The notes beneath the pieces are model-generated. The model saw only the letters and a program-made list of their open reading frames with translations, ran no database searches and was not told where the DNA came from. Positions 32,773 through 39,654 of a stretch of DNA of 39,654 bases are shown here, piece after piece. The position numbers and the translations under genes are program-made. Position 1 is the stretch's first letter. Every line of letters begins with the position of its first letter. The DNA is from an uncultured bacterium. GTDB taxonomy: Bacteria > UBP6 > UBA1177. The stretch lies in contig CAJOFY010000014.1 in NCBI GenBank assembly GCA_905233945.1, forward strand, positions 1 to 39,654. The letters run 5' to 3'.

Positions 32773-33816
32773 ATGAAAAAAATCATTTTGGTTCTTTTCT
32801 CCGTTTTTTTGATTGCTGCATGCGGAGGTGATGATCCTGCTCCTGTTGCTGCGGCTCAGGGCACTTTGGGCGGGAAGTGTTACCCCAACAATACCTGCAA
32901 CGACGGTCTGATTTGCTCAGAAGAAAAAAATATCTGCATAAAAGATCCTTCAGTTAGCGGAAACGATTCAGACGACGCGCAGCAGAATGACAGCGACCCT
33001 TCTGACGGCGGAGATTCAACAGAGGATAGCGATTCTACAGATTCAACTTCTGATGACGACGCTGGGGAAAACGAAGTCGGATGCGGCAACGGTACAAAAG
33101 AAGCTGGCGAATTTTGCGAAAAAGGTGACTATCTCAAGTGTTCAGAAGTGGATCCGCTGTATTCGGATTCTAATTTCGCGACCTGTAACGAAACTTGCAG
33201 CGGTTGGAATACGGAAAAATGCGGGTACGCGTCTGGTGCTACACCGCTTGCTACTTTTCCTGCAAGGACACACGAGCTGACCTATCTTTACGACGGAATG
33301 ACCGCGTATGAAAATGCGGAAAATCAAGGTGACGAACTGTGGAAACAGGCTCTTTTCAGCACTTCGATAACAATGGAAGGTGGAACTTATACAATTCCTC
33401 ATTCGCAGGCAAACGCGCATTGGATTGCGGGTTATTATGAAAACGGATTTTTCATGTTTTCTCAAGAATCCTATTTTTGTTCTGATATTGACAATCTGAC
33501 AGGATGTTCCCTGACTGCTCCTGTTGTTCAGTTCGGTGCTGCGGTTTCTGATTTAAAGGCCGGCGCAGAACTTAAAGTCGGGATTTCAGACAGCAATAAG
33601 GTCAACTTTCTTGTTGTCGATTTTATGAACGAAAAAGACTGCGTAATGCTTGTCGGTTACGGCACTTTGAAAGTCGATTCGGCCAATATTTCCGCCGGAT
33701 CTGCCGGAAATTTCAAATTCACGACTTCGGAAATAGGGATTTATCTTCCGGTTCTGACGCCTGAAGGCGATGTTAGCGGAGAACTTGAGACAGCGGGGTA
33801 TACGATATGCAAATAA
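32773..33816 (+). CDS. Lipoprotein with Asp/Ser linker and DUF4215-like Cys motif
   Basis: A 347-residue protein with lipobox 'IAAC' (Cys17). A short Cys-rich knot ('GGKCYPNNTCNDGLICSEEKNICI') is followed by a low-complexity Asp/Ser/Thr linker (about 60-98), then a second Cys cluster starting 'CGNGTKEAGEFCEKGDYLKC', which resembles the myxobacterial Cys-rich repeat DUF4215. The C-terminal 180 residues form an unrecognised domain. A CGAGG precedes the ATG. It overlaps the next gene by ten bases, so the two are coupled and probably work at the same surface. Confidence 0.85.
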   Translation: MKKIILVLFSVFLIAACGGDDPAPVAAAQGTLGGKCYPNNTCNDGLICSEEKNICIKDPSVSGNDSDDAQQNDSDPSDGGDSTEDSDSTDSTSDDDAGENEVGCGNGTKEAGEFCEKGDYLKCSEVDPLYSDSNFATCNETCSGWNTEKCGYASGATPLATFPARTHELTYLYDGMTAYENAENQGDELWKQALFSTSITMEGGTYTIPHSQANAHWIAGYYENGFFMFSQESYFCSDIDNLTGCSLTAPVVQFGAAVSDLKAGAELKVGISDSNKVNFLVVDFMNEKDCVMLVGYGTLKVDSANISAGSAGNFKFTTSEIGIYLPVLTPEGDVSGELETAGYTICK

Positions 33817-35084
33817 TAAGAAAAACATTGATAGTTTTGGCTTGCTGCTTTTTTTTAACCTCTGTAGTTTCATGCGGCGGGAGTTCAAATTCATCTAATG
33901 ATGATGACAGCATACAGAATGACAGCGATTCTGTCGAAACGCCTGATGATACCGTGGAAGATGATCCTTCGGCCAGTGTTGCTTCGATAAAGTTTACAAT
34001 TCCGGAAGAAGCAGTCGCTGTAACCGATTTTTCGGGGCATTTTGCGTTTCCTGATGTTGTGAAGCTTAAAAGTGGCAAACTGATGGTTGTCTATAGAACA
34101 GGTGTTTCCCATACCGATGCAGGAGGTGCAATTCTCGGCTCTTTTTCAGATGACGGAATAAATTGGAGTGAACCCGCTATTCTGCTGGATGACGAGACGA
34201 TAGACGACCGCGATCCTTCGATAACTGTTCTTTCAGACGGAAGAGTTGCGATGAACTGGTTCAAATACCGCTATCCTGCTGATTATTCTGAACCTTGGGT
34301 GCATCACCTGTTTTTTGCGGTTGCCGACAAAAACGGAAAAAATTTCACTGATGAAGTTCAGGTTGACACAGGGGTTTTTGATTACTCCGAAAACTCGGAA
34401 ATGAATGAAAACGGAATCTGGGTTGATGAAAACGGAGACGAAGTAACTGTCGCGGCATCTTCAAGTTCGATAGTTGAACATGAAGGAAAACTTATAATTC
34501 CCGGTTATTTCGGCAACGCGCTCAACTGGCAGTCGATGGCCAAAACCCCTAAGACGAGAGTTGTTCTCTACGAAAGCGCAGACGGCGGTAAAACGTGGAC
34601 ACCCAACGAAGTCAAAGCCGAGATCGACGCAAAAACCTGGCTCCAGGAGCCGGCTCTGCTCAAAGTCACCGAAAAACGCTGGATTCTCCATGTAAGAACC
34701 GGTGTCGGGGCAAGTCCCAGCAACAAAGGCGACCTTGTACAGAGCATTTCCGAAGACGGCGGCGAAACATGGTCGCCGTACAAAAGTCTTGGGTTTGTCG
34801 CACATGCTCCGGAACTTCTGAAACTTGAAAACGGCGTCATCATCAGTTCTTTCCGCTGGCTTGAATGGGAAGGAAGCAAGGCGACCAGCGAATCTGTCTC
34901 GATGATTTATTCACTTGACGGCGGCGAAACATGGTCGGATGTGATAGAAATTCTTAACTGCGGTGCGGCAGAATGCGGCTATCCCGGCATGGTTGAGCTT
35001 CCTGACAATAAAATTCTCGTTGTTTACTACACTCCCGGTGGCACCGGAATCGAATCCAAAATCATAAGTTTCGAGGCCGAATAA
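33807..35084 (+). CDS. Sialidase-fold (BNR/Asp-box) lipoprotein
   Basis: A 425-residue surface lipoprotein with lipobox 'VVSC' (Cys23) and a short Asp/Ser/Asn linker (25-55). The rest reads as a six-bladed propeller with Asp-boxes: 'SDDGINW', 'SADGGKTW', 'SEDGGETW' and 'SLDGGETW'. The opening blade has 'FPDVVKLKSGKLMVVYRTG' where GH33 sialidases have an R-I-P motif, so the first catalytic arginine seems absent or moved. It may be a glycan-binding protein or act on another sugar. It starts within the preceding lipoprotein gene. Confidence 0.82.
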   Translation: MQIIRKTLIVLACCFFLTSVVSCGGSSNSSNDDDSIQNDSDSVETPDDTVEDDPSASVASIKFTIPEEAVAVTDFSGHFAFPDVVKLKSGKLMVVYRTGVSHTDAGGAILGSFSDDGINWSEPAILLDDETIDDRDPSITVLSDGRVAMNWFKYRYPADYSEPWVHHLFFAVADKNGKNFTDEVQVDTGVFDYSENSEMNENGIWVDENGDEVTVAASSSSIVEHEGKLIIPGYFGNALNWQSMAKTPKTRVVLYESADGGKTWTPNEVKAEIDAKTWLQEPALLKVTEKRWILHVRTGVGASPSNKGDLVQSISEDGGETWSPYKSLGFVAHAPELLKLENGVIISSFRWLEWEGSKATSESVSMIYSLDGGETWSDVIEILNCGAAECGYPGMVELPDNKILVVYYTPGGTGIESKIISFEAE

Positions 35085-35108
35085 CTGTCGTTTTCTTCTT
35101 TAGCAAAT

Positions 35109-35136
35109 TTGATTTTATTTTTTTTATAATTATAAT
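35109..35136 (+). promoter_or_regulatory. Promoter of the lipoprotein gene at 35181
   Basis: TTGATT (35109-35114), a 16-base spacer, then a perfect TATAAT (35131-35136), in a very AT-rich 96-base gap. Transcription would start near 35143, about 38 bases before the ATG, which has an ACGGAG site. Confidence 0.6.
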
Positions 35137-35180
35137 ATTTTGCTTATGTTTTTTGTAACACTTTATTTACGGAGTCAAAA

Positions 35181-36041
35181 ATGAAAAAAATTTTGTCAGT
35201 TATGCTTATTTGCTCGCTGTTTTTCGCTATTTCCTGCGGCAGCAGTGAAAAGAAAGACGGAAAAACTTCCTTGATCGAAAAGAAAGTCGAGATGATTAAG
35301 AACGACAATCAGAACAAACCGGTAAAACAGATGGTTGAAATTCTCAAACTCAAGGGCGAGAACGAGGAATTTGTAAAGAAATCGGTTATGAAGATCTATT
35401 CCGAAATCACAGGAAAGGTCGCTCCGCATCAGCTTGCAGAGTTTAAGGAATCACCGAACAGAAACATTCAGGTCCCCGGCAATGTTTCAAGAATCCACAT
35501 CAAAAGCGACTACATCTCCAGCGCGAATGTCATGCTTTTCCTCATGAAGGGCAAAGAGCCTGTCATCTGGGACGAGCTTGAGTTCAACACCGAGAAAAAA
35601 TACGATTTTGCTCCCGGAAACTATGATTTTATTATGATCGTTGACAGACCTGACAACAACAATGTCTATGTTTTCAAGTATGACCGCAGCTTCAAAGGCG
35701 GCGAGCTTTACCTCGGCGAATTCAAAATTATCGGAAAATACAGCAATTCTGGCGAATGCATGAAAGGTTTCCTCCGCGACGATGCTGAGACCTGCATTGC
35801 TCCTTCGTTCAAAATTTTCGACAACTGCGATGCCGGAACACACCTTGTAGAGCATCTCTGTTGCGAAGAGGGTTTCAATTTCATCATGGATGGCCAGTGC
35901 TCGAGATACAGCGACACGGTTGAAAACGTTATCTGCCCGGCCGGATACCATGAAGCAGGAAAGGGAAGATGCTGCCCGACCGGTCAGCTTTTCATCGACA
36001 ACAAATGCCAGGTTCCGCCAAAAGAAGAGCCGGCGAAATAA
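35181..36041 (+). CDS. Predicted lipoprotein with C-terminal Cys pairs, function unknown
   Basis: A 286-residue protein with lipobox 'AISC' (Cys19). A Lys/Glu-rich helical region (about 25-85) leads into a beta-rich central domain (about 90-190, 'VSRIHIKSDYISSANVMLF'), and then a Cys-rich tail with spaced single and double cysteines ('HLCCEEGF', 'GRCCPTGQ', 'DNKCQVPP'), likely disulphide-bonded. No family is recognised. It has its own promoter and is followed after 12 bases by a small hypothetical gene. Confidence 0.82.
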   Translation: MKKILSVMLICSLFFAISCGSSEKKDGKTSLIEKKVEMIKNDNQNKPVKQMVEILKLKGENEEFVKKSVMKIYSEITGKVAPHQLAEFKESPNRNIQVPGNVSRIHIKSDYISSANVMLFLMKGKEPVIWDELEFNTEKKYDFAPGNYDFIMIVDRPDNNNVYVFKYDRSFKGGELYLGEFKIIGKYSNSGECMKGFLRDDAETCIAPSFKIFDNCDAGTHLVEHLCCEEGFNFIMDGQCSRYSDTVENVICPAGYHEAGKGRCCPTGQLFIDNKCQVPPKEEPAK

Positions 36042-36053
36042 CTGATTCTCCTT

Positions 36054-36392
36054 ATGGTTCAAAAACTTTTTCCCGAAATAGAAATCTTTAAAGAGCGTTT
36101 CCTCGATTTTTTTGAAAACGAAGCTGCTCTCAACGGAAAACTGCTTGTCAGGGAACTTATTTTCCGTTTTGCAACGGTGCAGTTCCGCGATACTCACGGT
36201 TTTACTGCGGGAAAAGTCGAATATATCGCCAAGGTTTTTGACGAGGCTCAGGCGGAACTCGGGAACATTTTCGAGGAGTTCGCTGTTTTCTGCATTGAAA
36301 ACGGCCTGGATGAGACTTTTATCAACTCAGAGATGAAGGGATGGCTTACGGAAATTTCGGAAGAAATGGAGCTCGAAAAGGCAGAAGACTGA
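36054..36392 (+). CDS. Small helical cytoplasmic protein, unknown
   Basis: A 112-residue, acidic, apparently all-helical protein without signal or membrane span ('FPEIEIFKERFLDFFENEAALNG'). No family is recognised. Support comes from its fit between the lipoprotein and the TonB-family gene, which it overlaps by 52 bases, and from codon use like its neighbours. No clear ribosome site precedes the ATG at 36054, so the start is uncertain. Confidence 0.6.
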   Translation: MVQKLFPEIEIFKERFLDFFENEAALNGKLLVRELIFRFATVQFRDTHGFTAGKVEYIAKVFDEAQAELGNIFEEFAVFCIENGLDETFINSEMKGWLTEISEEMELEKAED

Positions 36393-37420
36393 TTCTTTTC
36401 ATTCTTCTTTCGGTGCTTCTCCACGGTCTGGTTTTTCTTATAAAAATCGACCTTTCAACCGATAAAAGTGACGAGGAAAGCCTTGTTTCGATAAGGTATA
36501 TCGACGATTCCGCAGCGAAACTGCCTTCGACCCCTGTTCTGCCACCTAAACCTGAGAAGAAGAAAGATGATCTTAAGCCGAAAGGGCAGGTTGTCGATAT
36601 CGCAAAGCCCAAAATCGAGAAAAAGCCTTCCAAAAGCCGCTTTCTTTCAGAATTTGACAGCTCTGTCGAGAATGAAACTGTTGCAGCCGAGCACGATGAC
36701 AACATCAATGTGCGCGGCGAAAAGCTGAAAAGACAGCTTGCAAAAAAGGCGGAAAACGTGAACGCCGAGTCTGATGAAAACATGGTCGTGCCGCTTCAGG
36801 CCAACAACAACGAGAAAAACGAACCTGCCAAAGAGCAGAAAATCAAAAAGGGCGAACTCAAAGGTTTTGAGGGAACTGACGGAAACTATGCTGCCGGAAA
36901 AGAGAAGGAAATCGCCGGTAAAATCGATGCCAAAGACGACAAAGACGAGGAAGGGCGCGTGAATGTCGGCGGAAGGTGGATCCCGAAGAAACTTCTGCCG
37001 TATCTCAACGGTTCCGACGCAGTGCTCATGAGCCCGTCGAACGACTTTCTGGAAGATATCAAAAAAGGGAACGAAACCTATCTCAACACGAGAAAATTCG
37101 CCTATGCGGCATATTTCAACAAGATAAAGCAGGCGGTTTCGAGAAACTGGAGTCCGGGAACTGCGATAATCGTAAACGACCCGACAGGCACTATGTACGG
37201 GAGAAAGGACCGTTTTACGAAACTCAAAGTTTTCATTTCGTCGAAAGGAAAGCTCGTAAAAGCAAAAGTCATCACGAGCAGCGGAGTCGATTTCCTCGAC
37301 AGAGAGGCGATAAACGCGTTCAAAATGGCGGCACCTTTTGCTCCGCCGCCGGAAGTGCTTTTAAACGAAGATAAACAGTTGGAAATTCAATTCGGATTTA
37401 TGGTGACAACACATGAGTAA
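36341..37420 (+). CDS. TonB-family energy transducer
   Basis: A 359-residue protein anchored by one N-terminal span ('RRLILFILLSVLLHGLVFLIKI', about 15-36). A long Lys/Glu/Asp-rich periplasmic stretch with some Pro (about 45-215) spans the envelope, and a TonB C-terminal domain covers about 245-355 ('YFNKIKQAVSRNWSPG', 'LKVFISSKGKLVKAKVITSSG', 'DREAINAFKMAAPFAPPP'). It would link an ExbB/ExbD motor to an outer-membrane receptor, or work in a gliding or Tol-like system as in Myxococcus relatives. The only ExbD here is 29 kb away. It overlaps queC by eight bases. Confidence 0.87.
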   Translation: MAYGNFGRNGARKGRRLILFILLSVLLHGLVFLIKIDLSTDKSDEESLVSIRYIDDSAAKLPSTPVLPPKPEKKKDDLKPKGQVVDIAKPKIEKKPSKSRFLSEFDSSVENETVAAEHDDNINVRGEKLKRQLAKKAENVNAESDENMVVPLQANNNEKNEPAKEQKIKKGELKGFEGTDGNYAAGKEKEIAGKIDAKDDKDEEGRVNVGGRWIPKKLLPYLNGSDAVLMSPSNDFLEDIKKGNETYLNTRKFAYAAYFNKIKQAVSRNWSPGTAIIVNDPTGTMYGRKDRFTKLKVFISSKGKLVKAKVITSSGVDFLDREAINAFKMAAPFAPPPEVLLNEDKQLEIQFGFMVTTHE

Positions 37421-38099
37421 TTTAAAAAAAGCGGTCGTTCTTTTCAGCGGCGGTCTCGATTCGACGACTGTGCTGGTCTATGCGATGAAGCAGGGTTACG
37501 ATGTTTATCCGCTCACTTTTTCTTACGGACAGAGGCACGCGATCGAGATAAAACAGTCCGAAAGGACGCTTGAGAAATACGGGCTTATGAATCGCCAGAC
37601 GGTGTTTTCAATTGATCTGACGCCGTTTGTGAACTGTTCGCTCATCAACAAAAATCTGGAAGTACCGGAATTCGCGGAAAACAGGATCCCGTCGACTTAT
37701 GTGCCGTCACGAAACATAATTTTTCTTTCGATTGCATCCGGTATGGCTGAGACTTTAGGCGCTGAAAAAATTTTCATCGGTGTCAATTCGGTCGATTATT
37801 CTGGTTATCCCGACTGCCGTCCTGAATTTGTCGATGCTTTCAACAAAACGATTGCTGTCGGTACGAAGCAGGGAGTCGAAAGCGGAATAAAAGTCGAGGC
37901 ACCGATTCTCAACATGTCGAAAAAGGAGATAATCGAGCTCGGAATGTCGCTCGGAGTCGATTATTCTCTCACGCACAGCTGCTACAATCCGACTCCTGAC
38001 GGGCTTTCATGCGGAGTGTGTGACAGCTGCCGCCTCAGACTTGAGGGCTTCAGACAGGCAGGATTCACCGATCCGCTGAATTATGCCCGCCGAAAATAA
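37413..38099 (+). CDS. queC: 7-cyano-7-deazaguanine synthase
   Basis: It converts carboxy-deazaguanine to preQ0 with ammonia and ATP, on the path to queuosine in tRNA. The PP-loop 'SGGLDS' is at residues 12-17, 'TFSYGQRHAIEI' follows, and 'PSTYVPSRNIIFLSIA' and 'NSVDYSGYPDCRPEF' are family hallmarks. The zinc site is the C-terminal set in 'SCYNPTPDGLSCGVCDSC'. The length of 228 residues is normal. It starts inside the TonB-family gene. The other que genes are not in the window. Confidence 0.96.
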   Translation: MSNLKKAVVLFSGGLDSTTVLVYAMKQGYDVYPLTFSYGQRHAIEIKQSERTLEKYGLMNRQTVFSIDLTPFVNCSLINKNLEVPEFAENRIPSTYVPSRNIIFLSIASGMAETLGAEKIFIGVNSVDYSGYPDCRPEFVDAFNKTIAVGTKQGVESGIKVEAPILNMSKKEIIELGMSLGVDYSLTHSCYNPTPDGLSCGVCDSCRLRLEGFRQAGFTDPLNYARRK

Positions 38100-38147
38100 C
38101 GGGATCTCGAGATTCCGGGATTACGGGATTACGAGATTTCGGTATCC
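38100..38147. repeat. Six tandem 8-base repeats after queC
   Basis: Units of eight bases with consensus CGgGATTa run head to tail: 38100-38107, 38108-38115, 38116-38123, 38124-38131 (identical to the previous unit), 38132-38139, and a degenerate unit at 38140-38147. They begin on the base after the queC stop. The first two units also form a 10-base palindrome, ATCTCGAGAT. No transcription feature is obvious in them. Confidence 0.7.
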
Positions 38148-38174
38148 AGATAGGGTTCTTGGCGGCTGAAATTT

Positions 38175-38202
38175 TTGATTTTTTTTCAAAAATGGATAAA
38201 AA
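38175..38202 (+). promoter_or_regulatory. Candidate promoter of the lipoprotein gene at 38235
   Basis: TTGATT (38175-38180), a 16-base spacer, then TAAAAA (38197-38202). A start near 38209 would leave a 26-base leader holding the GGGAGG ribosome site. The -10 is imperfect. Confidence 0.35.
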
Positions 38203-38234
38203 ATCCGCGTGTTGACCTTTTTTGGGAGGAAAAA

Positions 38235-39380
38235 ATGAAAAAATTTTGGCTGTTTTTAGCAATTGTATGTTTATTCGTGCTTTCAAGCTGCGGTGAAAAC
38301 TCAACCGCAAAAAAAGTGAACAATGAAGAACCGGCGCCTGAAGAAGATGCTGAGATGAATGATGCAGAGATGGATCCGGAAGGTTCGGGCGGGTCATCAG
38401 ATACCAAGCCGGATCCGAATCCTGATCCGGATAACGAATTCGCCAGAGAGCATCCGGGCTACACTGTCGAATTCAACATCATTGACACCGAGATGATGGG
38501 ACAGGGTCAGTCTATGGCTATCGGATACTTTATGAGGACGGCGCGTGAAGATCTTGAAGAGGAAGAGGCTGAAGATGTTACGCTTGACACTTGTGTCACC
38601 GGCGAATCCTCTCCGCGTGTTCCGGAATGTACAAGCAATGCAGACTGCGGGCCGGAGCAGGAGTGCGTTCCTGAATACAACCAGGGACAGGCGGTGGAAA
38701 ACAGCGAACACTGCGAAACTCCGAACAGAGCATCGCTTGATGTCGGTCCTGTAATGATTGCCGGTTTCAACGGCGGTCCGTACCAGTTCGCTTATGAGCC
38801 CGGGGATCAGGTTTACAAACTCAACGGAACCGGTGACGGAAGCATTGACCGCTCTCTTATTGCCTACAATACCGAATATACGATAAGTGCAGACTCCATG
38901 ATTCCGGAAGACCTTGAATCACTTTCGGCAACATTCACGATGCCTCCCGCACTTTCGCTTATCGAGCCGCAGATGGTCGAGGGCGGAACATTCGGTGCGG
39001 CAGTGGAAGTCGATAACTCGAAGCCGCTCACTTTCAAGTGGGAAAGCAACGGCGGAAAGGGCTACATTGATATTACTATAACGGCAGCCCAGTCGCTTAT
39101 GAACGTAGTTTCTGTAACCTGCAAAGTCAAAGACGACGGCGAATTCACAGTTCCGGAAGAATTTACGTCCCAACTTGTTTTCGGCGGCGGCGGTGACGGA
39201 ATGATGGATCAGATGCTTCAGATGATGAACATGATAACGATGGACAGACACTCAGAAGCTCCGATTACAGGCGAAGGTGTTTTAAGCGGAAAAGTCACTT
39301 CCGAGCAGCTTGTTATGATCAATGTCATTCCGGCAGGCGGAGCAGCTGAGCCGACACCTGAACCTGAAGAAGGGGAATAG
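38235..39380 (+). CDS. Acidic lipoprotein, function unknown
   Basis: The ATG at 38235 has a GGGAGG site and yields a lipoprotein signal with lipobox 'LSSC' (Cys19). Residues about 20-75 are a Glu/Asp/Pro/Gly-rich linker with a Pro-Asp run. A small Cys motif 'CTSNADCGPEQECVP', of a kind common in myxobacterial surface proteins, lies near 135-150. The C-terminal domain (about 160-360) is beta-rich with a Gly- and Met-rich stretch ('GGGGDGMMDQMLQMMNMI'), and the tail is again acidic with Pro. No family is recognised. The length is 381 residues. Confidence 0.85.
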   Translation: MKKFWLFLAIVCLFVLSSCGENSTAKKVNNEEPAPEEDAEMNDAEMDPEGSGGSSDTKPDPNPDPDNEFAREHPGYTVEFNIIDTEMMGQGQSMAIGYFMRTAREDLEEEEAEDVTLDTCVTGESSPRVPECTSNADCGPEQECVPEYNQGQAVENSEHCETPNRASLDVGPVMIAGFNGGPYQFAYEPGDQVYKLNGTGDGSIDRSLIAYNTEYTISADSMIPEDLESLSATFTMPPALSLIEPQMVEGGTFGAAVEVDNSKPLTFKWESNGGKGYIDITITAAQSLMNVVSVTCKVKDDGEFTVPEEFTSQLVFGGGGDGMMDQMLQMMNMITMDRHSEAPITGEGVLSGKVTSEQLVMINVIPAGGAAEPTPEPEEGE

Positions 39381-39400
39381 TCCTTTTTTAATTCCAGATC

Positions 39401-39654
39401 ATGAAAATTCTCACAGTCAAAGACGATATTTTTCTTAAAGAACTCGAAATCAGTGATGCCGCGCACATTTTCAAGGCAATAGATTCCCAGCGCGAATACC
39501 TCGGCGAATGGCTTCCGTTTGTCGAATTTACAAAAAGTGTTAAGGATTCTCTGGATTACGTCAATTCAGTCGTAACGATGCCCGAAGATTGCAAAGAATG
39601 GCAGTTTTCGGTTTTCTGTGGCGACGATTTTGCGGGGCTTGCCGGATTCAAGGG
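39401..39654 (+). CDS. RimJ/RimL-type GNAT acetyltransferase, 3'-truncated
   Basis: The frame opens at the ATG at 39401 and runs off the window end after about 84 residues. The visible part ('LKELEISDAAHIFKAIDSQREYLGEWLPFVEFTKSVKDSLDYV') is the usual N-terminus of RimJ/RimL ribosomal-protein N-acetyltransferase relatives, with the 'REYLGEWLPFV' helix. The acetyl-CoA-binding motif would lie beyond the edge, so the exact substrate class cannot be judged. No strong ribosome site is seen. Confidence 0.8.
   Translation, partial: MKILTVKDDIFLKELEISDAAHIFKAIDSQREYLGEWLPFVEFTKSVKDSLDYVNSVVTMPEDCKEWQFSVFCGDDFAGLAGFK

Noticed and set aside
37350-37412. Possible preQ1 riboswitch before queC
   Set aside because: The queC start lies inside the TonB-family gene, leaving no untranslated leader for an aptamer.
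38100-38147. Short CRISPR-like array after queC
   Set aside because: The units are eight bases and directly adjacent, with no spacers, so this is a plain tandem repeat.

Overview
The window reads as chromosomal DNA of a Gram-negative anaerobe, probably an uncultured member of the former deltaproteobacterial lineages (Myxococcota-like). The evidence is a type IV pilus secretin, TonB and ExbD homologues, at least eight predicted lipoproteins, a DUF4215-like 'CGNG' cysteine motif in one of them, a PEGA domain, DUF1566 domains, and a class III anaerobic ribonucleotide reductase. The lineage is an inference from gene style and was not tested by search. Genes are dense, with many 1-4 base overlaps. 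No gap exceeds 300 bases. I saw no rRNA, tRNA, insertion sequence, phage or CRISPR.

Layout. Bases 1-4802 (+): a 5'-truncated pilQ runs into aroC-aroK-aroB and an unrecognised lipoprotein. Bases 4944-9747 (+): a CDP-alcohol phosphatidyltransferase, a membrane-anchored nucleotidyltransferase resembling inositol-1-phosphate cytidylyltransferases, exbD, an ftsB-like gene and a diguanylate cyclase, all tightly coupled. Bases 9756-12357 (-): RNase G, a metallo-beta-lactamase-fold phosphodiesterase and a small NifU-type Fe-S scaffold. Bases 12492-17265 (+): smpB, yraN, rsmI, an acidic lipoprotein, an SDR-family epimerase and tsaD. Bases 17377-23588 (-): a large Cys-rich DUF1566 lipoprotein, an anaerobic nrdD with a C-terminal redoxin domain, and lepB. 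Bases 23656-30929 (-): an outer-membrane-like protein, a lipoprotein, deoC, a polysaccharide deacetylase, a GNAT protein, a 959-residue PEGA/ankyrin protein and ribE. Bases 31123-39654 (+): an ankyrin lipoprotein, further lipoproteins including one with sialidase-type Asp-boxes, a TonB-family protein, queC, another lipoprotein and the start of a RimJ/RimL-type acetyltransferase.

The window mixes housekeeping functions (aromatic amino acids, tRNA t6A and queuosine, trans-translation, 16S rRNA methylation, lipid and dNTP synthesis) with a lineage-specific cell-surface inventory. Its most notable features are the NrdD-redoxin fusion behind a tandem pair of NrdR-box-like sites; the divergent nfu/smpB promoters that share a perfect inverted repeat across both -35 elements; the membrane-anchored nucleotidyltransferase next to a CDP-alcohol phosphatidyltransferase; the repeat-built DUF1566 lipoprotein; and two unlike ankyrin proteins on either side of ribE. 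Most promoters I could find use a 16-base spacer between -35 and -10.
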